DNA from: Siphonodentalium dalli
Taxonomy: Eukaryota > Mollusca > Scaphopoda > Gadilida > Siphonodentaliidae
DNA length: 64,000 bases
Direction: 5' to 3'
NCBI GenBank assembly: GCA_032622095.1
Contig: CP136062.1
Location: forward strand, 54,295,849-54,359,848
Under the pieces are notes generated by a model. The model worked only from the letters and a program-made list of their open reading frames with translations, did not search any database and had not been told where the DNA came from. Each line of letters starts with the position of its first letter. Position 1 is the stretch's first letter. Shown piece by piece: positions 37,701 through 49,158 of this stretch. The position numbers and the translations under genes were made by a program.

Positions 37701-40700
37701 CGTTCCACGTGACGATGTTCAACATCACGACTATACAAATACAAATTGACAGTGCAAAAGACCTACGTTTGTGTGAGTTGTTATACACGGTACTATGTTT
37801 ATCAGTGCGAATCATTGAGTGCCACGCATTAGGAATATTGTAGATCTGAAAATGAAGAAATTACTACAACATTTGGGATATCAAGCATCCTCTCCAAACC
37901 GATTTGACTGACGGTTAAACGGACATTATTTGTTGCTGGACGTCTGTCGCCGAATGAACTCTTAGAAAGCCAGGGTCTACAGACTACAGCCTCTGGCCAG
38001 AAACCGCTCGCCAGGGCTTCTTCAAAATCATGAACATGAACATTTATACGTGCCGAGACTGGACCATTGTACTTTCCACCGCGGAGAATGCGAATTACTG
38101 AGTGACGAATTTGATATTAACTAAGGTAGTCTGAGAGAACTTGGGCATCCACTTTGGTGTCCAGATTACCAACAAAGATTCTCCGCATCCTGATGGGACA
38201 GGAGTTTTCATTTTGTTTGAAACGTACATAATCCAGGTCGTGCGAATCGTCACATCTGTAGTAATCGTTATTGCGATTATCGTGGTTTGAATTATTTTCA
38301 ACACGTCTATCCTCTGTTCGCGTATGATTCTGGCTGAAAGAAGATGTGGTATCTCTAGGAGATGCGTGTCTAGGTTGGTTATTGAAGTCATCGACATCTA
38401 TGCTCTCCAGTGTGCTGGCTGAATGGCTATTGTCAACTTTTCGACTATAATGAGAGTTGTGCGTAGCGTTAATAGAGTTACCTCCCGTCCTATCACTGTC
38501 AACGGTGTCTGAATACTTGACATTTGTTTTAGAAGAAGTTGGGGTTGATGCGTCTTGATGATGTAATTGGGATGCACGGGGCACGGGTGAAGACGTATTC
38601 CAACATTAGGCGAGTTCGCAGGTTGTATATCAACATGACTTTCTGGAGAAGATTGCTGAAGGCACAAGGCGTCGGATTACCGTTGTCCACCCAACAAAGC
38701 TAATCAGCGAACTGATCGTAGTTATTACGGTGGCTATGGGGACCTCTCATCGTTCTGAGCACACAATGCTGTGCAATCGTCGGATAAGGTCAAAATCGAC
38801 ATTGTATCACCTACTCAAGCCACCGAGCCGAACAACGGTAACAAGATCGAAGTTCACTCGTGCAATGACGGCAATACACCAATTGACACGCTGGTGGTGG
38901 GCGCTAGCAATATAGGTCAGTTACCCACCAGGAACCCTAATATGAAGCTTGTGTTACAGTCTGGAGCGAAAATCGAAGACTTCCCGAACCTTCTAAAAGC
39001 AGCAAAGGAAGAGAAAGGTAACACGATAGATGCAAGTGTGCTGACATATGTAACAATTCACTTAGGTACAAACAATGTGACGAGTTCCAAAACAACATCG
39101 ACAGTGCACAAGTTAAATTTGCGTCAATGCTGCCAAAACTACCCGCGGCTGTACCGAATGCTACAATTAACGTGTGCAGTATACATCCACGGAAAGGCAC
39201 CGGAATGAACATACAGGAGCGGAATGAAGCGACTGATAGTCTGGACAGATTTGTTTGTGAGTTCATTTCCAATGAGATGGTGGGATCGGACGTGAAATTC
39301 GTTGACAATACTGAGATATTCACACAAGAAGGACGCGTAGTGAAATCGTTGTTTCAGAAACAGGACTCAAGTGGTGTTCACCTCAGCCCGGACGGGAAAG
39401 GTCGTCTTGCTGAGAAAATGGAGGATATCAGCGAGGGTGACAGAAAACGCAGGCGCAAGGACGACGCCTGATTAGAGACTATTTGTTGTACAACCAATTA
39501 TTGTTTTACTACCTGCCATATGTATTTTGTTTGTAACGGTGTCTGTGACCCTACAGTGCATGTGGGCGGGCCCTATAACTACCCAGCTAATGAAACTCCG
39601 CGAACCTGTGATGTTGACGCAAACAATACGTCAATCAACTGCGGTTGCACTGACCAGGCGGTGACAGGCGTAAATTCTATCCCAATTATTAATTCTCATT
39701 GTAACCCGCTATTGAGTGATCGCGAATCTGATATTGAGCGTAATAGTGCTCGTCCCCCCAATCAACCGATAACAATGAAATTGAATTTGGTCAAACTCTA
39801 ACACTGCTTTCGTTAAACGTATGTGGATTGTTGAAATGCAGAATTTACACTCATCTAGAGCACGTTTTTATATGAGTATTAAAACGAGACCGGGCATGGG
39901 TCGCTATCTGAATTTCTTACCGGCTCACTCAGCAAACATTTTGCTAAAATTTAGAACCGCATATATAAAACTGCCTGTCGAATATACAAGATTGAAATCT
40001 AAATCTGCGGATAATGGTGACAAAACCTGTGATATTTGCGCGGGTGAGGGCACGGGTGATGAATACCACTTTATTATTATTTGCAAAGAACTACAGACAA
40101 TTCGATCAGACAATATCCCGAAATATCACTGGGAGAATCCAACGAAAGAAAAATCCTAAAGACTGTTATCTTTGGAAAATCAACTATTACTGAAAAATGT
40201 TAGTATTTTTATCAAATTGGCATCAAGAAAATTAAAATATGACTGAGCCGATTATTCCAAATTTAAAAACTTGTGATTAGGTGCATTATTTATATTAGTA
40301 AATAATTATTTCAGGCAAAATATTATGATAATGATATTATAAAGATTTAAATTATAATATAATATATATAAGATATTATAATACATATTACGATATATTT
40401 ATACATTTATCATATTATATATTAATATATGTATGATTGTGTAACAATTGTTTTTTGTGACCTATTGTAAATATTGTATATATGTTATAGCAGTTCAATA
40501 AATAGAACAATTGTTGTAAAAGTTAACTTTTGTGTTATCTTCTCGACGTATTTCTTTAAATAGCACAACAAGTGTTTCCGAATTGCCCAAAAGTTTCTTC
40601 TAGTGAGAACGTTGATATCAGTAAATCCATCCTTTTAGAACGTTACCCGGATGCAGGTTATCAGAATGACAGGATTTGTCTGTCTGTTCGCGATTTGTCG

Positions 40701-42378
40701 TGACCACTGGACCGATTCAAACTAATTTGGTGTGGTGACTGGGGGGAACCCCGACTGATGTCATAATGGCGTCGGTTTTTCCAAATTAAAAAAAGTGTAT
40801 TGTTAAAGGTACTCAATCCGATTCGATGGTCCCCATATCATCAGATTAAAAAAACAACAACATTTCTTGAAATGCCGCTTCAGTTATCACAATCGATTAA
40901 CTGCCAAAAAATAATGCAAACCACTGTCACCTATAGTATAAAATTGCTCAAAAAGTTTTATTTATAATTTTGTTAAACTGTGGCACTCCCAGGTTTCCTT
41001 TTCACTAAGTAAGAACTTCTAGACAATATGATATTTATTAACATTACAAGTAAACATGTAAACGAATAGTCACAGAGCTAAAATACATTTCAACTTTACT
41101 CTAGCTTGCGTGGAAGAGAATCTATCTGTTGAGAATTTGGAACCTGATAAAACGGATTTATTTGTCTCCACGTTAGTCACACTGATCGGTCTAGCCCGAA
41201 AACCACAGACCAGCACGTAGGTACTTGATGAATCAGTGTAACACACGTCGACACAGATATCTAATCAATTATTAATGGTTCCAATTTCCCCTTAGATCAA
41301 CAAAATTAACATACACGTGCAATACAGACAAAAGGGACGTAGGTGGTCCATCAATATATTCAGAATTTCATCTCCTTCTGTAAACTTTAATCAGGAGAGA
41401 TAAGGGTTCCTAGAAATTACGACCTGAAATTACAGATTAAATTATATTAACATACTCACGGCCGTCCAGCTGTCATTGGATATTGTTACAAAACGAAATT
41501 TGGCCGGATTGTCAAATATCTAACAACAAAAGCCAGTTGATTTTAGTTATCCATCTTCATACGCAATTTGGTCCGACACCGTCGGCTTGACGAATATTTG
41601 CTAGGCCGCCAAAAATTACATATCTCGGGAAATAACAATTTACAAAAATCGATATATGATCTCTCTGAGCTCTGATTCGTATATTTGATTCATATATTTT
41701 TTACCGCTGAAGCCAAAAGAAATAACGCAAAAAGTGGCCTGCGGCGACGCTCAGTAAAGACTGTTTCAGTTATATCATATAATATGTCTCCAGATAGAGC
41801 CTGATCGACTTGTATACTAAAATATAGCTCCTGATCGGCAAACACCATGCACTGCACGCTCACATGTATACAGAACCAGGCGCGTAGGCTTTTCACGAAT
41901 CACGTGCATGCTTAAATGTATCACGTCTTGCATTTGTTTTTACTTTTCATTTAACATCGTAAGGATTATCACTTTGTATGTTAGTATCAAGCATTTGTTG
42001 ATCGGAATAAATATAGATCACACGAGGGTGGTGGTATTTGCCCGCCATGTGACAGTATAGTCCCCAATACCATGCAATATAGATGTTTAAAGTCCCCACG
42101 CTTCATTATTTAATTCCGTATAAACTAACCCGGTACTGCATGTCGGGTTTACTATTTACTCACTATTATTATGTAACCTCGCAATAATACAATAGTAATC
42201 TTACATGAAGAGCAGCAGTGCAGCTTGAAGTACAGAACATAACGGACAGAGTTATTGACATTTCCGTTGTATTATGTTGTGTAAATCTTGTTTCATTGTT
42301 GAAAATGAAATGCTACTACATTGAAACTATTCATCAAATTTTATACCCAATGTCACTGAGCCAGTTCTGTAATATACA

Positions 42379-42430
<52 letters not shown>

Positions 42431-45400
42431 ACTAATGTATGTTATACTCGTATATGCACTATTTCATATACCATGTGTTATTGATGGTACAATAATCGTA
42501 TACACTGTAACACTATATTTCCGTATATGTAAGCACACATTAGTTTTAAGTGTTTTTTTTGGCGACATTCAGCCACTGGTATCGATGAATTTTCACATTT
42601 TTACCAATAGCTACAACGACCGAGCCATACGAAACATTCGAATGGAACTTCCCTGAGACTGGTGGTGATCATTACACACTCCACGGGAGTCCTACGTCAT
42701 CAACAGGTGGGGTCAGTCTACACAGCGCTAACCAATATATTGACTTTGGACCCCACGCGGGATGTCTGGCCAATCTGGAAAGTTGCAATAATGGTATCAC
42801 AATTGCGCTGAATGTGACATTTACCAGCTTGGAGGAGAACACCATCATCTTTACAAACGGCGCCGATCGACCTGGTATGCCGGGATATACCATCATCTAT
42901 AGATTCGGACAAATTCAGATTATATTCTCAACATCTACGACAGCATGGTACGTCTCCATACCAAGGGACGTACTGACGTTGGGAACGGAACATTTATTCG
43001 TGATGTCATGGCATGCTAGCCTCGGTTTGAAAGTTTTCATTGACCAATCTCTGGTCGGGGAGTCGTCGACAGCAATCACACATCCAGTTCATCTTGCGCA
43101 GCAGACGCATATTTTCGCTGGGAAAGCTACATGGAATAATGCGTCATACCACGCTGTTGATTGCGTCATTCGATCGTGTTATGCCTGGACGATTCACATT
43201 GAAGAGATCAATGATATCGTGATGCCAGGTTGTGACTCGTGCGTTTGCCCGAGTTGCTACCATCCCGGTAAGTATATGTCGACATGCTTAGTTCTTATCG
43301 AAATATAAATCGTTTAAATTGCTCAACGGATTCAGGTTATGTCCAACGTCCAACTTGTTTAAAATATACCAATATCATTGATGAAGGTAGCACGTCTGTG
43401 GTTGAATCAAATGCTACTGATATAATTGCTCAGACAGTTAACTCTGGCACATTGTCCAATAGTGTAAACAACGATCAAGTTTGTCTCATGTGGTTTCCCA
43501 AAGGAACAGATCCGGTCGTTTGATGAACCCCTAGCCATTTGTAGGATTATGAGTTATTGATATCATACTAGTTTTATCTGGGAAGAAATTGGCTATCTAA
43601 TTAACAGTTTATTGCTGCTGACCATATAACAGCACCTATATTATGAGTAGTGTGTATAGTTACCATTGTTGTAACCTTTATAAATATACAAATTTAGCCC
43701 TGTTCCCAATAGTATCTATCTGATTGACAGTGAACATTTGGAATCATTTTCTGACAAACTTGGAGTTGATCTTGAACCATGTCTGGCATAAGTGACATCA
43801 TCACCAGTAAGCGCAGGTAAACCCACATCCGATACAATAATTATCGATTCAGATGGTACTTGACTAACCTTCTTTGACTCCCCCGCAACTGGCACAGTTT
43901 CCTGTGCAGAAACAGGACATCCAACTCCATCCGACATTTCTCCTGCAGTATTGAAAACACCCTTGCGTGGCTTCATTCGCTTATAATGGATAATTTGCCT
44001 TTGCTGACCACCTACCAGTTTCACACAGTATACTAGATCTGATATATTGTTACGGATGGCGTATGGTCCAACCCAATTTCTACTAAGCTTGGGGGAATAA
44101 CCATTTGTGGATACTGGCTTATACACCATTACCAAATCTCCAGTGTTGTATAATGGATCTTTTCGATGGTTGTCATAAAAATGGTGTATACTTAGTTGAT
44201 GACTGAACGCTTGATCGGTAAGCCAGCCAAGCCTGTGGAATACATCAATCCCAATCTCTTTGTTTCTCTGACACCATAGATCTAAGCATACCAACCTATG
44301 TCATATTCAATATCTCAACTAAATCATCAGACTATGGATGATATGGTGCTGCCTGAGTCTTTTGGATATTAAGAAGCTCACACATCTTCTTAAACAACTT
44401 AGAATTGAATTCGGCGCCCTGATCAGAATGTATTTTAGTGGGAACTCCAAACCGACAAAAGATATATCTTACTAAAATATCTGCAACTGTCTCTGCTGTG
44501 TGATTCGGTAGATCAAACGCTTCAGGCCACTTGGTGAAGTAATCAGATATAAGCAACATTTTTGGTTACCCGTCTGTTTCTGGGATTGGTCCAACAATGT
44601 CAAGGGCCATTTGTTTCCATATGTATCTCGCCTGGTTTGTCATCATTGCGCCTCTTGCTTTCACGGGTGAGGGTTTACAGGTAGCACAAATTGTACACGA
44701 CAACCACCACTGTTCAACACCCTTAACCATACCATACCAATACAATACAATACGTTTAGTTTGGCTTTGCAGTCTGACAATCGCTGGCTCTTCGCCATCA
44801 CGCAGACATAAACTTGTCTCTGCAGATTGACACCGCCTATGTATTAACGTAGGCGGCAAATACGTGCCTTGTTTTCGCTAGAATACATACATTTGTCTCG
44901 TTTATGCCAGGTATTGATGCCAACATTTACTGTGCCGCCCGTGTTGGTATTAACTGCACGTAGCGACGAATTATGGTCACTAGTTTCGGTGCGGTCTTAC
45001 GATCTACTTCTATTGGACGTAGTCTAAACGTATTTTTACTGCATCGTAGCACATGGACAGGTGGTACCACGTTGTTTCACCCCTAGAACATGCCATCAAT
45101 CTCTACCACAAGCAGCTACGCCCGTAGAGATCATACTACACTAATTCAAAACCTGTGACACGTTTGATGTTGTGACCGGGAATTAGATAAGTTTATAATT
45201 TGCAAACGCAGTGCAGATAATATATTTCTTTGTTATAACCCTACTTTGGAAGAAAATGGTGGGTATACTGGATTGACTGCGTCTGTCCGTCACACTTTCT
45301 CCTTCCGTGTGTCCGTCCGACGGACGTCTGTCCGTCACACGTTCTCCCTCCGTGTGTCCGTCCGTCCGTCCGTCCGTACGTCCGACCTCATAACTCGAAC

Positions 45401-48400
45401 AACTATGAACCGATTTCAATAATTTTGTGTATGCAATCTCCTTAGGACCGCCTCTCCGCATGATGCTAATTGCGGTGTGGTCCGACTTTCTTTTTTCAAG
45501 TTACGCCTTACTTTTCGACTTATTTTGACTTAGAACATTCTGTCCGACTTTAACAAATATGAACCGATTTCAATAATGTTTGGTACACATGCTTTTCACA
45601 ACACCCTTTCTACGTGATGCGGCTCAGGGTTTTCCTAACATTACTCTTCATTTTCGACTTATTTTTACTTAGAAAACTTTGGGATTTTTGTGTGTGGATG
45701 CTATCACACTCGACAAAAGCCATCTTAGATGTTAAGGTTGCGTTTCATTTTCTACCCTCTTTTGGTTTTCTGCAATCATTCGAACAAATATGAACCAATC
45801 TGAATATATTTTTCTGTACAAGCTTCTTCCGACACCATATCGATATTATTAATCCAAATTTTTCTTTAAAGTTAAAAATCTTGTTTGTTGGGATTACGGA
45901 TAATGCGGGTTGAATTTGCCACGGTGGGGGTATGCTAGCACGCGAGTGCACACCTCTTGTTAATATATGTTCCTTAATAATGTATTTAACTCTATTGCTC
46001 CAATACATTTGATATATGCCTAATAGTATGATCTTGAGGGCGTTACCATTTCCGACTATGGTTTTCTGGTATTTATATTGGGACCGATTTAGCGATTTAG
46101 CAAAACTTAATAAATATAGCATATACAAGAGCTCATTTTCGATCATTTTATTCAGTTAAATGTAAATGTATGGGCTAAGAAATCGACAATTAATCACTTC
46201 GTTGCAAGTGCGACACCATTCGTTCATTTTCGAACAATTTATAACATAGCTCCCCGGCCATGATACGTGTATATATGTACACCTTCCTCTTTCTTACACC
46301 ATCAGAACGTGAAACAACAACAACAACAACAACAATAAATACGACAACACCAACTTGCGCAGGTATGTATATATATGGATATATCAAACGAAAACGTTTG
46401 AATTGTACTTATCATCTCTTCATTTAAATTAACAATTTCAAAACAATGGATTTGAATTGGTTTCAGAGGTTAAATATATTACTTTGTCTCTTCAGATACC
46501 AAAATCGAATAGAATAATTAATAATTTCACAAACAAGCAAATCACCACATAATTGATCAATAGTCTTTGTGCTATATATGAGAGGGAGGTTCATTAGTGT
46601 ATGTTACATTGTAAATCTATGTTTGGTTGCCTAACATAACATCACCATCACATATTACAATGGGAATAAAGCAACCACACATTGTTTCAGCCCAATAAGC
46701 ATATATGTGTATAGGCAATGCATTCAGCGGCATTGAACTAAAATCAAGCAGAGAGCAATGGACCAGAGCACTGAAGGTATGGTGGTCAATTGGCTTTTGA
46801 TTATCGACATATTAGATTTCTAATATATGTACAATTATTTGTGCGTGGTATTCGCTCTCCTTGAAAATAACTTTGAACTTTCCTGAATAAACAAAATTAT
46901 TGTATACATGTACATATGAATTGCACCCGTGAAAGGAGTTTTTCAGATGCACCGGCCCAACTATCAGCGCCGCGTTAATTGGATTTACCTGTTAGGAGAA
47001 TGAATGAGTGAATTACGATAAGTGATTACGTGAAATCCTTGCATTTTTTCCAGTAATTTCAAAAACTTCCTAGTCAGATCTGGTTATATCAGTGATTTCA
47101 CAAATTACTGAAACTTTCAGGGATTTCATGTCATTAATTATTTCACTGATTTACTGTAACATATGTACATGATGTATATTTACACCACAATAAAGTAATA
47201 TATACGATCGAATCTAAACCACAAGCATGTGAGATATATACTTTGCATGCTTTGAAATTATTCTATGTATCATACCATTATAATTCACACGCTTGCGAAA
47301 TATGTAAACTAGACATATATAGACTATTTATGAGTCACACGATACAATGTCATTCGCTATTTTTATTTGTTAAGTTACCCTCACACCATAGCGATCACCA
47401 GTTGCGTATGGTTGCGAATAAAAAATAGTGATCATAAGTTCCGAACGCAACTCACACGCAACTAATAAGTTTTATAGGTTTGAAGTACGCAAAACAAGCA
47501 CGCAGGTGATCGCAGACACACGCAGAGTAAGTTCGGAAATTTTGAACATGTTCAATAATTCTCTGCGAATGCCTGCAACAGCTACGCTACGCACGCAACA
47601 CGATCGCAACAGGTACGCAACTCATAAGTTATGAACGCAGGTGATCGCAGGTCCAAATTTGAGGTATCTGGTCAGGTTTTGGTACCGTACATGTTGCGAA
47701 TGTGTTGCGTACCTGTTGCGATCATTTTGCGATCGTGTTGCGATCCTGTTGCGTGTGTAGCGTACCCCAACCTATTGTGCGTATTCCCAGCGTATCCCCA
47801 ACCTATGCCCTGCGTTTCCAACCTATTAGTTGCGTGTGAGTTGCGTGTTAGTTGCGTACTACATGCGTGTTGAGAAATGGTATAGATAAACTTTTGGGGT
47901 CACTTTTATCTGATTTCTTGGTAGCTTTCCACATGTTGACTAAATCAGTACTGAAGAAAATAATGAATCGGCAATTTTTATAGGTTTTTATCACGTGACA
48001 GATATTCGCAAATACCACGCAACTAGCACGCAGGTCAAACGCAACTTGTAAATTTTGAACGCAACTCAAACGCAACTCGTAAGTTCTGCACGCAACCCAC
48101 ACGCAACCCACATGCAACCCACACGCAACCCACATGCAACCCACACGCAACTCACACGCAAAGCATAGGTCGAATAGGTTACAAATTGACAACATTGTTG
48201 ATTTCGCTTGCGTTTGGTGCGTTATACAAATATTTTTTACACGCAACTCATAGGTTTCAGCATACGCTATGGTGTGAGGGTAACTTTATGTACATACCAG
48301 TTTGTGATAATTCGATTGCTTAATCTGCAAGCTATGGTCTCGATTACTAAGATCCGTATTGGTTGGTGTCGTTCACATATCCATATCGTCTGCTAATATT

Positions 48401-49088
48401 ATCACTGTCAACTGTCGAGGTCTGAAACAGGTTGGAAAAGGCGTGATGTATTCAACTATATAAAATAACTCAACGGGATATATATTGCCGTCAAGACACG
48501 CATTTCACGCGAACACAAGAAAATATTATCAGATCTGAATGAGGATTTGAATTCTGCGATGCCTCCTTCACCTCGCAATTGAGAGGGTGGCAATCCTTTT
48601 TTGTAAACAAATTGCAATATAAGGTGTATAGTTCTAACTGCGACGAATATTAGGAACGATTTAGCACCACCAGAGTTAACGAACGATACGCTATTCCCAA
48701 CATATGGTTCAAAATATGTAAAGAATTGTGAAAGGAAAAAACAAACCTTTTTGGAAGAACGTTTTTGCGGCCTGGAATACCTTCGTTCTCATAGCATGAG
48801 TCTTCAACACATCAATACTAATATTACGGATCAATTGGAACTCTTCTGTATTCTTTACTTATATTATAGGCTACGGGCACGGTTGGGTCACAACTGCTTC
48901 GATTTCGATGGAGATGCGCTTGGGCAGACTCTGTATCGGTGTCGGTTCACATGCACTGCCATATTTCTCGGAGAAACACTCCCGCGGTAACTGACAACAT
49001 ATATGTCGAAAAGTTGAAGTGTTACTATTTTCCAACATATACATGCTAATGAGATCACACGGAGTCAAATGATACCTATGGCAATTTA

Positions 49089-49158
<70 letters not shown>

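Larger units (their letters stand above)
18678..38669 (-). mobile_element. LINE B: near full-length CR1/Jockey-like non-LTR retrotransposon, split by two younger insertions
   Basis: It is bounded by the 68-bp duplication, with its 3' end at the low-coordinate side ending in a TA microsatellite (18675-18694). Net of the hAT element and the 13.8-kb TA element with their duplications, its length is about 5.1 kb, normal for this class. On the minus strand it contains ORF1 (38.6-37.83 kb), the endonuclease (37.725 kb, resuming at 23.84 kb) and the reverse transcriptase (22.0-19.5 kb). Frameshifts near 23665, 21735 and 20690 show it is dead. Confidence 0.85.

Noticed and set aside
43716-44859. A complete LTR retrotransposon or endogenous retrovirus
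   Set aside because: Only integrase parts with stops and a frameshift are visible. There are no LTRs, RT, gag or envelope.
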